Positions 1 through 10,800 of a DNA stretch of 54,474 nt are shown piece after piece (within the stretch, counting starts at the first letter, position 1; every line of letters begins with the position of its first letter). A model generated the notes under the pieces. It was given only the letters and a program-made list of their open reading frames with translations, was not told the DNA's origin and did no database searches. The DNA lies in NCBI GenBank assembly GCA_963643505.1, contig CAVIKF010000011.1, positions 1 through 54,474 of the forward strand, given 5' to 3'. The translations under genes and the position numbers were made by a program. This DNA comes from CAVEFW01 sp963643505. Its GTDB lineage: Bacteria; Actinomycetota; Coriobacteriia; Coriobacteriales; Eggerthellaceae.

Positions 1-39
1 ACGAATATAAAGCCTCAGCGCAAATAAATGGCTATTTAG
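1..39 (+). repeat. Inverted repeat, left copy, inside hsdS
   Basis: Bases 1-39 are the exact reverse complement of 624-662. They encode the HsdS central helix (EYKASAQINGYL). The repeat may extend left beyond the window. Exact inverted repeats in the central or distal conserved regions of hsdS are the usual crossover sites of phase-variable type I systems. Confidence 0.9.
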
Positions 40-749
40 AAGAACTGGCCAAAGCCACAGTCACAAACGGAATTAAGGAAATGCCCGACAACGGAGCGTT
101 CATCGGCGACTATATCGTTCCTAAAAGAGGCAAGGCCTTGCTTTCTAGAAATGCTGTGCCTGGCGAGGTCCCCGTTATTGCGGGCGGCCTCAAGCCAGCA
201 ACCTATCATAATGTTTCAAATACCGTTCCGCCCGTTCTGACTATTTCGTCTTCCGGTGCTAATGCGGGCTTCGTTAGCTTATGGGGAGTTCCAGTTTGGT
301 CTTCCGATTCGTCTTATCTAGATTCGACCATTACCGATGAAGTCTATTTTTGGTATACCGTTTTAAGCCTTCGACAGAAAGAAATCTACGATGCGCAAAC
401 TGGATCTGCCCAACCGCATATATATCCGCAGCAAATAATCGAGCTGCCCATTGTCTCGATCCCCAAGAAGGTAATCGTTGAACTTAATGAGAAAATTGCT
501 CCCTTGTACAAACAGGTGGCGGCAAACGAATCAGAAAACGCAAAGCTAGCTAGCCTTCGCGACGCTTTGCTCCCTAAACTCATGTCGGGTGAAATCGACG
601 TTTCGAAGGTCGACCTCACGCAGCTAAATAGCCATTTATTTGCGCTGAGGCTTTATATTCGTGCTTCTTCATGTCGTAGTAATTGCTGCGGGTTGGCCAA
701 CTCCTTACAAGGATGCAGCTGCTTGCAATCTATGTGGTGTGGCGTATGA
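1..749 (+). CDS. hsdS: Type I restriction-modification specificity subunit HsdS, 3' part
   Basis: HsdS chooses the DNA sequence that a type I methylase/restriction complex recognises. The frame is open at the window edge (codons start at base 3), so the N-terminal half lies outside. The first ATG, at 81, is internal. The visible part starts in the central conserved helix (EYKASAQINGYLEELAKA), then has a target-recognition domain and the C-terminal conserved helix with LRDALLPKLMSGEIDVSKV, the usual HsdS ending. The last ~40 codons (after LTQLNSHLF) are not HsdS-like: the frame runs through an inverted copy of the central-helix DNA (624-662) and stops by chance at 749. The segment between the two repeat copies is therefore a likely invertible cassette. 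No hsdM, hsdR or recombinase is in the window. The HsdS call is strong and the switch is inference. Confidence 0.85.
   Translation, partial: EYKASAQINGYLEELAKATVTNGIKEMPDNGAFIGDYIVPKRGKALLSRNAVPGEVPVIAGGLKPATYHNVSNTVPPVLTISSSGANAGFVSLWGVPVWSSDSSYLDSTITDEVYFWYTVLSLRQKEIYDAQTGSAQPHIYPQQIIELPIVSIPKKVIVELNEKIAPLYKQVAANESENAKLASLRDALLPKLMSGEIDVSKVDLTQLNSHLFALRLYIRASSCRSNCCGLANSLQGCSCLQSMWCGV
624..662 (-). repeat. Inverted repeat, right copy, after the hsdS cassette
   Basis: This is the exact reverse complement of bases 1-39. On the minus strand the flank reads in frame into it as SNYYDMKKHEYKASAQINGYL, preceded 31 codons earlier by a stop, so a small piece of another hsdS copy faces the main gene. 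After inversion of 40-623, the plus-strand gene would read ...NGYLAA and stop. Confidence 0.9.
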
Positions 750-915
750 GCGAATTCGGCTTGCATGAAGCGAGCAAGGCGCAGCACAGTGCGGAAGTAT
801 GTTATATTTCAAACGTTAGTGACGACACGCTTTAAGGGTAGGATAATAATTTCCCCCAAACAACTTTATGCAGGTTGTTCGTGTGTCGATAGCCTACAGA
901 AATGAAAGGCATACA

Positions 916-3900
916 ATGATGCTCGCCAGTCGAAATCACCACATTTGCAAATCTCATACACATTCCGACCGCTCCCGCAACGCCAACGACTGCGCCCGTG
1001 GTTTAACCTGCGCTAGCATCAATTCAAGCGTCCGCACCAACTTCAACGCAAGCGTCCGCACCTTTGTGTTTGCCGCAATGTTTACCCTGGTCATTGCGTT
1101 CTTGCTGGCAATCCCAAACGCGGCATTCGCGAATGTTGTTAACGTTGGCTGTGCAACCCTCTACGATATAAACAACAACAAAATCGAAGCTCATGAGGCG
1201 GAAAATCTTGAAGATATCCTTGAATGGGCGGAAGATAAAGTTGATGACGGCGTTTCTTCCCGCGTATGTATAGATTTGTACACCGACTGGAACACAAAAG
1301 ATTACGGGCTTATTGAAATTGGCGAAGGCACATATTATCGCTTCAACTTAAACGGCCACATGATTACGCGCGGTGAGGCTTCCACGAAGTATTACGGCTC
1401 GGGCAATGGTCAAATCTTCCGCGTTAAAGGCCACACAGCATCGCTTGACGTTTACGGCGGAAATGGCACAGACGAAGGCGACGCTGCCGCCGCAAAGATT
1501 GAGCATCCCGGCTACCTGGTAAAAGACAAAACCGGAGGCTTATTCTGGGTTTATAGCGAAAAAGTAAATACGTTTCCTATCTGCGGTGGGCTTCTTACCG
1601 GTGGCGCTTGCGACGACTCTGATGGTGCCGGTGCCGCAAGTGTAACAAACGGTGCGACGTTAACCATCAATGGTGTTACTGTTGCTGGCAATGTTTCCGA
1701 CACATGGTGTTCTTCCTACGGGCATGGCGGTGGCCTTGCGTCGTATGCACAAGGTACGCTTAGGGTGTACAACTGCGACATTATGTATAACCATGCAGAA
1801 GGATGCGGTGGCGGACTTTATTCGGGTAAAGACGCCGGCACCATTGACCTATACAACACAACAGTAAGTTTCAACACCGCCATCGATAACGGCGGCGGCA
1901 TTGGAGTTGATTCGAGCAGTCTATGGGATGCCGGCGAGCAAGGCTTCGTCACCATTGTGAATTCCAACATCACCTCAAATAATGCCGGCGGAAGCGGCGG
2001 CGGTTTTTACTCTACAGGCAATGGCGCAATACTTACCATGCGCGAAGGCAGCTCAATAAGCTACAACACAGCAAAAGAAAACGGCGGCGGCATAGCGTTT
2101 GAGAAAGTTTGCAATATGCATCTTTATGATAGAGCTTATATCTCAAACAATTCCGCAGGCGAAAATGGCGGTGGCTTGTATATCTCAAGTACTACGTATA
2201 CCCATGTGACACTTGAAAATGACGTTTTTATTCACCACAATTCCGCAGGTGGAAGCGGCGGAGGCATGTATCTTGACAAACGCCACCCCGTACTTGATTC
2301 TGCCGGATGGTATAAGTTTGATGTAAGCAACACGAACATCCTCTCAAATACCGCCAAGGAAAACGGTGGCGGTGTGTACGCTTATGCCGTCACGAACTAT
2401 GACAACACAGAAAGCGGCCTTGTTTTCAACGGAACTTCTTGTGTCAGAGGCAACACGGCGAAAAATGGCGGCGGTTTTTACTTGGAGGATACCCCGAAAC
2501 TCACGCTTAATGGTACAAGCGTAACGGGCAATTCTGCGAGCGAGAACGGCGGTGGCATTTATTCATGCGATAACGATTTTATTCTGAACACGGAAGATGA
2601 TACTAATGCACAAGTATCAAATAATACGGCAACGAAGAACGGCGGCGGTTTCTATATTGATAGCTCGGGTGAAGACGTTCTTATAGAAAAGCTTGCACTT
2701 TCTAATAACAAGGCAGCAAATGGTGGCGGCTTGTATATGGCAAACAGCGGGGATCCGCTCGCTATCAAAAACCTTACTATCACCAATAATAAAGCGGACA
2801 CCGGTGCTGGCCTGTGGTTTTCCGGAATGCTTAACGCAACTAACATCGCTGTTCAAAGCAACGCCGCCACAACACAGGGCGGAGGCGTTTACTGCGACAA
2901 CACGGCCGCTGGTAAGTTTGTAAGGCTACTTGGCGAGGTGATCGTAGATAGCAATACCGCAGATGGCGAACGAAACAACTTTGTGCTCAAAGATACCAAG
3001 GGATCGCAACATCTTCAGTGCAAGAGCGAAGACGGAAAAGAAAAGCTCTCTGAAAACAGTCGTATTGGCGTTACGGTTTCCGGTTACGACGGTTCCGAAA
3101 AGCGCTTGATTTCTCAGACGCAAGATTTCGTTAACTTCTTTGGTGACAAAGCTTTTGACATTGTCTATTCCGACGACTACGCCTATAGCGTTGTTAATGT
3201 GAGCAATGGCTATCTTGCTTTCGATAAAATACCAGCAAAGTTCACCCTCAATGTTTATTCAACATCCGAAACGCCTGTTAGCTCTGCAGTGGATTACGGC
3301 TCAACGGTAGAACTCAAGTCAAGCGACTATGCGAAAACAGAACCCGTTGACGGCAAGCAGGTTCAAAGCCTTCCGCGATATTGGACGCTTGAGTATGGTG
3401 AGGTTTCAGCAACTATTACTCCTAAAAACGGGGTGACTAGCTTTACCATGCCTGGTAGCGATGTGGACGTCCACGCGCATTATGAATACATGTTGACCGG
3501 TATAACCATAGATATAGACGATTCGTCTACGTGGGATACCTTGGGAACAGACAAAGCTCTCTCAAAAGTTTCCAAGGTAAATCTTGTCAATAGCGTGGGG
3601 AAAACGTATACCACGGGGGACTACACGGAAGGCACTGTTATCCCCATGGCGGGTACTTGCGTAACCAGCGTTGGTGCAATCCAAAAGAAAGACCCAAGCA
3701 CCTTAGAAGTAATTAGCCAAGAAGCTTACTATGAAATAACGGTTGACAAAGCACTTTTCGAAACAGCCAACTTGCCCTTTGATATAAACAGCATTTCATC
3801 ATCAGAAGTAAATGTTACCGTGCCGTTTGCTACCGCATCTCAAACTGAATGTTCGTTTAGATTAGACGAAAACGGAAATCTTGTGGTGACTACCTTCGTT

Positions 3901-5733
3901 GCGTTTATGAAGCCAGGCAGCTATGGCATCACGGTGAAGATGATAGATGCTAATACGGTTGGAAGCGATTCTCCTACTGCAGTAGGTACTTGTGTTAAAG
4001 CCTTTGATGAAGCGCAATCAACGACGACTATTCAGGCGCCTTGGAAACGCGGTTGGGGATTTTTCAAGTGGGGAGACGATTTGCCTTCTACCGCTTTGCC
4101 GGTTGATGACAAAGTCACATTTCTTAGTGTTAGCTCAAACATTGGGATCACGGCGTTGTACACACCTACTCTCATGGATATTTCTTATACTATGGATACG
4201 CTTTATGCCGGTAACACATTCCCGCAAGGGTTTACTTCAATTGTTGCCAACGATAAAAGCGACTATGACGTAGAAGACAAGAACACTGCTACAGCACTCA
4301 CCTGGCAAAATTCAGACGGTTCGGCACTTGCAGAAGGTGCAGTGGTAGAGGCCGGAAAAGAGTACAAGCTCATTGCCACCACAACTACAATTCAACCAAC
4401 CGAAACACACCGTTATGCCTACTACGATGGCGGAGTTTATACATCACTGAACGGCCGCTATGCAAGTTCTTCCGATCCTAATTGGGATAAAAAGACGGTA
4501 ACGTCAACGTTTTATGTAAAAGCGGTCGAGCGCCCTGTCAAAGAATACAGCCACGTAATCACTGACTTTGACCCAATAGAACTAATAGACGCTACAGCAT
4601 ATGAGAACAAGCTGACAGGCGAAGTTGAATACGCCTTTACCGATGGTTCTACTGCGAAAGCGTCCATTATATGGGAAGCTCCAAGCGCAAATGTTGAAGA
4701 CCAGCCAGACGCATTCACGGTTAAAGGAACGTTTACTAGCGAAGATGGTGTAAAGCGCGAGGTTAGCCAACAGTTCAATTTAAGCGATGTTTCGGCGCCC
4801 GTAATTACCCCAGAAACAGGGACATATACTTCACCGGTGGATATTAGCGTTTCTTTCCCTGAAGATGCTGCAGCCATGACCGTTGTCGTAACAGACATCG
4901 CAAGCGGCAAAGCGACTACCGATACATGCAGGGCCACAAAAACGTACCAGTTAGCGGCGAACACCCTCATAGAGGCAACGGCATTCTATGGTGAGAACGG
5001 CGCGCGCCATAGCGAAACAATAACGGCTGAGATAAGTATTGATGACTCGCACGCAATCGTTGTTGTTCGCGGCAAGGCATACGATAAAGACAAGCAAGAA
5101 GTTACCAGCGCCTTTGAAGGAGAATCCATTACCATTTCTGCAGATGAAGCAGCAAGTGGAAAATATTTTGCAAACTGGGAAGTAGATGCGGGCAACGTTG
5201 AAGTAGGCAGCGCAACGGCGCAAACTACCACATTTAGCATGGGTGCTGAGGATGTGAGCATTTCCGCTGTCCAAGCTGACAAAATAATGGTAGGGCTTAA
5301 TTTTGCCGGTACAGAAAAGCTAGTTGAAAATGGTTCGGCGCATCCTGTGGATGTTTTGCTGACGGAAGTGCTTGAAGGCGATGACGTTTCTTGTGTTGTT
5401 GAATACAAGGATGTAAATGGCAACGTGCTCAACGGTGCTCCGATAAACGCTGGTTCTTACACCGCAACGGTTGTGGAGCTTATCGGCGAAGACGCCTACA
5501 AGTATTACTTGCCACAAAGTACTTCTTGTGAGTTCGTTATTGAAAAAGCCAATTCTCCTGTAGATCCCGATGGCGACGGTTCAAATGGTGGTAATAATTC
5601 TGCCAACGGAGGAAACGGCAAGATAGTAAATACCGGCGACTCTTCTCCTATATTTGCGATTGCTGCTGTAGCTGTTGTGGCGAGCGTTTTAGTCGTAGCA
5701 TTGCTCATTGCGTCAAAGCGTCGCAGATGCTAA
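916..5733 (+). CDS. Very large secreted beta-helix (adhesin-like) surface protein
   Basis: A 1605-aa exported protein. The frame opens at 868, but ATG 916 has GAAAGG 6 bases upstream and is the better start. A hydrophobic segment (VFAAMFTLVIAFLLAIPNAA) ends in AFA, a plausible signal peptidase site after an unusually long charged N-region. Residues ~230-700 carry over a dozen irregular repeats with the signature N-x-A-x(2-4)-GGG(I/L/F/V)Y, as in right-handed parallel beta-helix or polymorphic-membrane-protein-type surface proteins. The second half has beta-rich modules resembling bacterial Ig-like and InlB_B/Flg_new-type repeats. The end is KIVNTGDSSP, a hydrophobic helix and SKRRRC, the architecture of a sortase signal with a non-canonical motif. 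A role in adhesion or glycan binding is inference. The gene is AT-richer than its neighbours. Confidence 0.8.
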   Translation: MMLASRNHHICKSHTHSDRSRNANDCARGLTCASINSSVRTNFNASVRTFVFAAMFTLVIAFLLAIPNAAFANVVNVGCATLYDINNNKIEAHEAENLEDILEWAEDKVDDGVSSRVCIDLYTDWNTKDYGLIEIGEGTYYRFNLNGHMITRGEASTKYYGSGNGQIFRVKGHTASLDVYGGNGTDEGDAAAAKIEHPGYLVKDKTGGLFWVYSEKVNTFPICGGLLTGGACDDSDGAGAASVTNGATLTINGVTVAGNVSDTWCSSYGHGGGLASYAQGTLRVYNCDIMYNHAEGCGGGLYSGKDAGTIDLYNTTVSFNTAIDNGGGIGVDSSSLWDAGEQGFVTIVNSNITSNNAGGSGGGFYSTGNGAILTMREGSSISYNTAKENGGGIAFEKVCNMHLYDRAYISNNSAGENGGGLYISSTTYTHVTLENDVFIHHNSAGGSGGGMYLDKRHPVLDSAGWYKFDVSNTNILSNTAKENGGGVYAYAVTNYDNTESGLVFNGTSCVRGNTAKNGGGFYLEDTPKLTLNGTSVTGNSASENGGGIYSCDNDFILNTEDDTNAQVSNNTATKNGGGFYIDSSGEDVLIEKLALSNNKAANGGGLYMANSGDPLAIKNLTITNNKADTGAGLWFSGMLNATNIAVQSNAATTQGGGVYCDNTAAGKFVRLLGEVIVDSNTADGERNNFVLKDTKGSQHLQCKSEDGKEKLSENSRIGVTVSGYDGSEKRLISQTQDFVNFFGDKAFDIVYSDDYAYSVVNVSNGYLAFDKIPAKFTLNVYSTSETPVSSAVDYGSTVELKSSDYAKTEPVDGKQVQSLPRYWTLEYGEVSATITPKNGVTSFTMPGSDVDVHAHYEYMLTGITIDIDDSSTWDTLGTDKALSKVSKVNLVNSVGKTYTTGDYTEGTVIPMAGTCVTSVGAIQKKDPSTLEVISQEAYYEITVDKALFETANLPFDINSISSSEVNVTVPFATASQTECSFRLDENGNLVVTTFVAFMKPGSYGITVKMIDANTVGSDSPTAVGTCVKAFDEAQSTTTIQAPWKRGWGFFKWGDDLPSTALPVDDKVTFLSVSSNIGITALYTPTLMDISYTMDTLYAGNTFPQGFTSIVANDKSDYDVEDKNTATALTWQNSDGSALAEGAVVEAGKEYKLIATTTTIQPTETHRYAYYDGGVYTSLNGRYASSSDPNWDKKTVTSTFYVKAVERPVKEYSHVITDFDPIELIDATAYENKLTGEVEYAFTDGSTAKASIIWEAPSANVEDQPDAFTVKGTFTSEDGVKREVSQQFNLSDVSAPVITPETGTYTSPVDISVSFPEDAAAMTVVVTDIASGKATTDTCRATKTYQLAANTLIEATAFYGENGARHSETITAEISIDDSHAIVVVRGKAYDKDKQEVTSAFEGESITISADEAASGKYFANWEVDAGNVEVGSATAQTTTFSMGAEDVSISAVQADKIMVGLNFAGTEKLVENGSAHPVDVLLTEVLEGDDVSCVVEYKDVNGNVLNGAPINAGSYTATVVELIGEDAYKYYLPQSTSCEFVIEKANSPVDPDGDGSNGGNNSANGGNGKIVNTGDSSPIFAIAAVAVVASVLVVALLIASKRRRC

Positions 5734-5770
5734 CCTCCCGAAGTAATTTGCTTTTAAATATAAGTTAAAC

Positions 5771-5794
5771 GGTGCGGCTCAAATGAGCCGCACC
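5771..5794 (+). terminator. Stem-loop after the large surface protein gene
   Basis: A perfect 10-bp stem, GGTGCGGCTC / GAGCCGCACC, with a 4-base loop, 38 bases after the stop codon. It has no long T run, so termination is plausible but not certain. Confidence 0.5.
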
Positions 5795-5888
5795 GCGTGA
5801 CAGTCGGTCTTTCCTGCGTCAAACAAACCACCTTGCAAGGGTCTGGATTGCCCCAGATTCTTACAAGCCCTAATAGTCTACGTACTGT

Positions 5889-5921
5889 CGCACCGGCTAA
5901 CCGTGAAGGCTAACCGGTGCG
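5889..5921 (-). terminator. Stem-loop after the amidohydrolase gene
   Basis: An 8-bp stem, CGCACCGG / CCGGTGCG, with a 17-base loop containing a repeated GGCTAACC. It lies 16 bases beyond the minus-strand stop at 5937. There is no clear T run. Confidence 0.35.
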
Positions 5922-5936
5922 AACAAGCCTCTTTAA

Positions 5937-7706
5937 CTATTTTGTGTACACTTCCTTGCCTTCAAAGTAGACGCTAGAAACTACACCCTCGTGGATTTTA
6001 TTCGGCTCGCAGGTAGTAATGTCTTTGTCGATAAGTACGAAGTCGGCGTACTTTCCGGTTTCGATTGAGCCGCGCTCGGCGTCAATCATGAGCTGTTTTG
6101 CGCCATTGATGGTCATGATATCCATGGCCTGTTCAATATCTACGCGCTCTTCTGGATTAAGCTCATAAACTTCCATGTCGGGGCGAGTGTCGTTTACCGC
6201 AACCTCCATGATGCCGCATATATCGGTTGGAGCACCAGCGGCTGCGGGAACATCGGTTGAAGATGAAACATTAATTCCCTGGTCAACAAGCGATTTGATG
6301 GGGTAGCCAGCAAGGGCGGTATCTAAAGGAAGGGCAGCAGCGACAAGATCTGCGTTTTCCTTTTTTATGAATGAGCGCCAGTTGATGTTTTGAGTAGCAT
6401 AGATGTTATGCTCACCCATTAGCTTCTTGATTTCGTCGGTGTAGTTGCGACCATGCGCTACGCCGTTATACACGCCACTTGCAGCGGTTGCTTCTGAAGC
6501 AATAAAGGCTTCCACGGTTTGCTTTGTTGCGCCATCGCCCATTGCATGCACGTGACAAGACAAGCCTTCTTCGTTGGCTTTCTTAACAATCTTGTTGAAG
6601 ATTTCTGTGTCCCAAACCTGCGTACCGTGGCTACCGTCAACGTAGCCATTGATCAGCCATCCGGATCTAGATTCAACCGCTTCGCCATCAGAGAACAACT
6701 TAATAACGTTATACATAAGGTGCTTTGTTGGATACGTCTTTGAGCATTCAACAGCTTTTTCGAGCTCTTTTTCCCAATCATCGAAGGAGTCAATCTTGTA
6801 CGAACCGCTCACAACGATGTTCAAGCCATCTTTGTTGTCTTGATGCTTCAAGGCATCCATAAGCTCTGTGCTGAAGTAATTCAGCCAGCCATCTTGATAG
6901 TACGTGTAGCCGTACGAGTGAAGTTTCTCTTCCGTTGCCTTTACAACTCCCTCGTAATCAGACTCACTCAACAGGGTCTGTGTTGAGACCGCATATTTAA
7001 GCATGTAGTTGTTTGCCATGTCGGAGCACAGGCCGAGCAGATTGCCGCTCTCGTCCTTCGCGAAGACGCCGCCCGCAATCTCGGTCTGGCCGGTAACTCC
7101 CGCGACTTCAAACGCCTTGCTGTTGCAGAAACAGTTATGACCGGAGTCGTCGGCGATCATCATCACCTTGTCAGAGCAAATCTCATCAAGGCGGCTTCGC
7201 ATATCAATGGTTGCCGAAATCGCCTGCATAACTACGTTATCCCAGCCAAAGGTGTAGTACACCTTCTTGTTCGGGTTTGCCTCCACATAGGCCTTGACGT
7301 TCGCGATGATTTCGTCTTCGGTTGAGCCTTTAAGGGTTAGACCGGTGCTTCGAAGCATGCCGTCCTGAGTGTAATGCCCGTGACCTTCGGTGGCTCCCGC
7401 CATGATAAGTCCCTTGTCGCGGTGGTCGACTATTTTTGTGGTGCCTTCCTTGATGAATTCCTTCACGCCGTCTTCGCTGCCGACGTAGACATATTTGCCG
7501 TCTTTCACAGCAAGGGCACCTGCGTAGTCTCGGTTAGCATTCGAGGTGTAGATTTTGCCATACACTACGGTGTCTGCCACGGTGTTTGCTGTGTTGGCGT
7601 CTTGGCTACCGCTTGCGCATCCTGCAAGTCCTCCTAGTGCGATGGTTGCCGCTCCTGCGCAGCCAATTTTTACGAAATTACGCCTAGAAATGTTTGTTGC
7701 CATCAT
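5937..7706 (-). CDS. Tat-exported lipoprotein amidohydrolase (amidohydrolase_3 / YtcJ-like)
   Basis: A 589-aa metal-dependent amidohydrolase. The N-terminus has a twin-arginine signal (SRRNFVK) and a lipobox, LAGC, with Cys30, so it should be folded in the cytoplasm, exported by Tat and lipid-anchored outside. Metal-site motifs of the YtcJ-like family are present: HGH at residues 109-111, HVHAMGDGA in the middle, VAHGRNY, and the late SSSTDVPAAAG Asp motif. The tail has ADFVLIDKD, the typical closing strand of the composite beta-sandwich. AGGGGG lies just upstream of the start ATG. The family hydrolyses C-N bonds in amides, ureas or cyclic substrates, and the substrate here cannot be told. 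Its neighbour at 7852 is another Tat-exported protein on the same strand, which suggests a surface-processing locus. Confidence 0.88.
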   Translation of the reverse strand: MMATNISRRNFVKIGCAGAATIALGGLAGCASGSQDANTANTVADTVVYGKIYTSNANRDYAGALAVKDGKYVYVGSEDGVKEFIKEGTTKIVDHRDKGLIMAGATEGHGHYTQDGMLRSTGLTLKGSTEDEIIANVKAYVEANPNKKVYYTFGWDNVVMQAISATIDMRSRLDEICSDKVMMIADDSGHNCFCNSKAFEVAGVTGQTEIAGGVFAKDESGNLLGLCSDMANNYMLKYAVSTQTLLSESDYEGVVKATEEKLHSYGYTYYQDGWLNYFSTELMDALKHQDNKDGLNIVVSGSYKIDSFDDWEKELEKAVECSKTYPTKHLMYNVIKLFSDGEAVESRSGWLINGYVDGSHGTQVWDTEIFNKIVKKANEEGLSCHVHAMGDGATKQTVEAFIASEATAASGVYNGVAHGRNYTDEIKKLMGEHNIYATQNINWRSFIKKENADLVAAALPLDTALAGYPIKSLVDQGINVSSSTDVPAAAGAPTDICGIMEVAVNDTRPDMEVYELNPEERVDIEQAMDIMTINGAKQLMIDAERGSIETGKYADFVLIDKDITTCEPNKIHEGVVSSVYFEGKEVYTK

Positions 7707-7851
7707 ATCCCCCTATTTTCTTTCTATATCTGGACAATATATCTGGGCAATTGTTCGCTTTGGACCGAAACTCACTCCAAAGTGTTACGGGTATGCACCA
7801 TTGGGCTTTGCGACCTGCTTGTGTAGGTTAACCGGTCTATCTGTCTAATTT

Positions 7852-10800
7852 TTATTCCTTTGCCTCAACCTCTTTTCGGTTTTCTTCCTGTTCGATCATG
7901 CTTCTCCTTAAGCTATAGGCCGCAAAGCCAGCCGCTGCTGCTCCTAGCGCAGCTGTAACAATGTCGCCTTTCGAGTGGTCGCCAGTGTCCGGAGTGTTGT
8001 TTTTTGAATGATCGTCGACACGCGATCCGTTATCTTTATCGCTGTCGTCTTTGCCACGCTCTATTACCTCGCCTGAGGTACCGTTCGCGTCTACATTGAT
8101 ACTGGATGCAAGAGTGATGGTGTCGGTTGGTAAATCTGATTCCGGAATTGAATATGTTTGTACATCGCTATCGGAATTTTCGTTATTAGATCCAAACCAA
8201 GCTGAAGGATATATATATTTGATGTCATCAATCTCAACCCTGACAATTTTTTCTTTCGACCAGGCATCCGGAATCTTTAAATCAACGTTATACGTTCCTG
8301 TGTCTCCTGGAACTAAAACGTCATTGCCTTCATTCGCAACGAGCGGATTATTGAATAGCTCGGAATTATTCTCCCAGCTAGACGTGTCGTACTTCGTTGC
8401 TGAGTCATCGAGTTCTTCGGTATTTGTCTGCTGAGATTTCGTGAACGTGAGTTCTTTTGAGTCAACCCTTTCGCCGGTGCTTGCATCAACCAGGTAAGCA
8501 GTACAAGACTGAGCAACAACGTTGCCATCGTTTCTGAGGGTGACTGAAAAAGTGGCGCTATCGCCTGGGAAGCAGAATGGGTCCGCACATTCAAGAGCGG
8601 TTGGCGTTATGCATGTTACAAATGGAACTCTAACGTCATAGATATTTGAGATGCTCTTGCTCATGTCGGTAATGTCGTTGACTAAAAATCCAATGTAACT
8701 TGGGGTTACATGCGAAGCAACAAGACTGTCAGCCGCATGCTCGAGTTCTGCGAAGATAAAAGGACGAGTGAAAAGCACACTCGAGCCATCTCCAATGCGG
8801 GCAATGGCCTTTATGTAATACCTATTTTGCTTAATATCGCCTTTGACTTTTGGTTCGCCCGTTTCTTCATCGACGTCATATTCCTGTCCTGTTTTTCCGT
8901 CGATGTTTTCTGAGTAGAACATGTAAGTGAATTTAGCATCATGCGTTAAGTCGCTTGCGCAACCAGACATCTCTCCGATTTGGTTGCTTGTGAATCTGGT
9001 TCCGTCATAATATGTTGAATTCACGTCAATTGAATAAAGAACAGATGTATTTTCGCCGTCCGAATTCTTTTGTTTAACGGTTGCTAACAATCGATATTGC
9101 GTATCAGAAAGCTTTCCATAGTAATAAATCTTCTCGATGTTTTTGCCGTCCATGTCAAAGGTTATGGGATCTTCTGATCCAAAACCGAAAAATGTGCGAG
9201 AGCTGGCGAGTCCATCGACATATTGGGCGTTATGTTTAACCACTCTGAGTTTGCCATCGTCACAAGAAAAACTGCAGGTTGTTCTAACTCGTGAGCACCC
9301 GTTATGTTTTTGTGTATACTCCATTCTCTGGATTCCAGATAGAACACTCTGGAACCCATTGATTGGTTTTTGTGAAGGAGTGATTTTAAACTTTATACTT
9401 CCATCATCTTGAACCTCGTAACGCCCAAACCAAACGCATCGCGTAGTCGTTTCTGAAAGCCCTTGTTTCCTATCAATTTTGGAATAAGAAAGAGATGCGA
9501 AAACGCATGCTTCAAGGTCATCCGAGTAGTCTTCTTCACCGCTCCACGCCACTATGGCTGGGCTAATAAGGGTTCCGTCGTCCTCTGCATGGCACAACTT
9601 GCTGGTCATTTCCGGGTCAACTTTAAGAGGGCAGTTTTCGTCGCCGGTTTCGTAAAGTGCGACGAGCGAAGCAAATTTTGCCTGAATTCCGTTATAGAAT
9701 TCTGTATTGTCTCCATCTGGGCGGGTGGTGTGTGTAACGATAAGGAAGACGTATTTTCTGTTGTTTAGTCGTCCATGACTTGAAGACAAACGGCAGACGT
9801 CAAAATCAACGTCGTACAGGTCGTTTCTTTGAATACCGTCAAAACCTGGATCGAATTCGATAACGTGAGGGGCAGACCACACCTTCTCGTTGAAGCAGTG
9901 GTACACGATTCGAGTGCGAACATGTTGATCGTCGATTTTTACCGTTGCCAGCCTGAATACGTAGGGCTTGAAATGAGACCGGAAAAACCCGCTCCACTCA
10001 GTTCTGTGAATGGCTTTCATTTTTGGGTTACTCGTGACATCTTTAAACATCAGATTGTCAAAAGAGGGGTTTATGCCTCCAAGTACATGCGTTGAGAGCC
10101 CTTCGACGTCGATATCGGCATTGCTAATCGAATCGGAGTTTGCTGCCTGTCCTGTGTATGTGTAGGTTGGAAGATAGTTGTCATCAGCTGCGTTAGCAAG
10201 TTCTTGATTGGGTTCAATGATTATGTCGGCAAAAGGACTGTCGACATTAAAGACGTCTGTCGAATTCGGTAGAGTTTCAGGAGAATCAAAACTTATTATT
10301 ACCGGCGAGACGCCTGAGAAGTCTTTAGTCATTTCGAATTCTTGAGAGTTGAGCATTTCGGCTGCGGTCACAATGACTGCATTCTTTTCGAGCTCTTCGA
10401 ATGAAGGCATTTCCCCGGACCCGACTTCAATCGATGAATCGTTTGCACTGAGCCCTAACTTGCCTTTGAGTTCGTTGCTAAGGCGCGAGTTCAATGCTTC
10501 GGGGCTCTCGTTTTCGTTATTTGCTGATGACAGTCTTGAGGTTTCTTTGCTGCTGTCGAAGGCTTGAGGCTCATCTAACTCCCAAGCCGTGAAAGAAAAC
10601 TTAATAAGAAAGAGCTGAATGGTTAAATAGACCGATACGCCGTATCCTGCAATAACTCTTGGAGATTCGGCATCCGGGTTAGGTAGATAATTGAGAAACG
10701 CTGAAACGTAAGCAGAGCCTGTGCATGAAAAAGAGACAAAGCCCTCAATTCCGATACCTGCAGTAACAGCTATTGATATGTTAATTCCGAACCCGAACGT

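Noticed and set aside
386..619. Minus-strand 77-aa frame inside hsdS
   Set aside because: It is the shadow of the HsdS C-terminal part. No ribosome binding site and no protein motif.
4512..5432. Long minus-strand frames inside the 1605-aa surface gene
   Set aside because: Ser/Thr-rich shadow frames of a beta-rich protein, without starts or known motifs.
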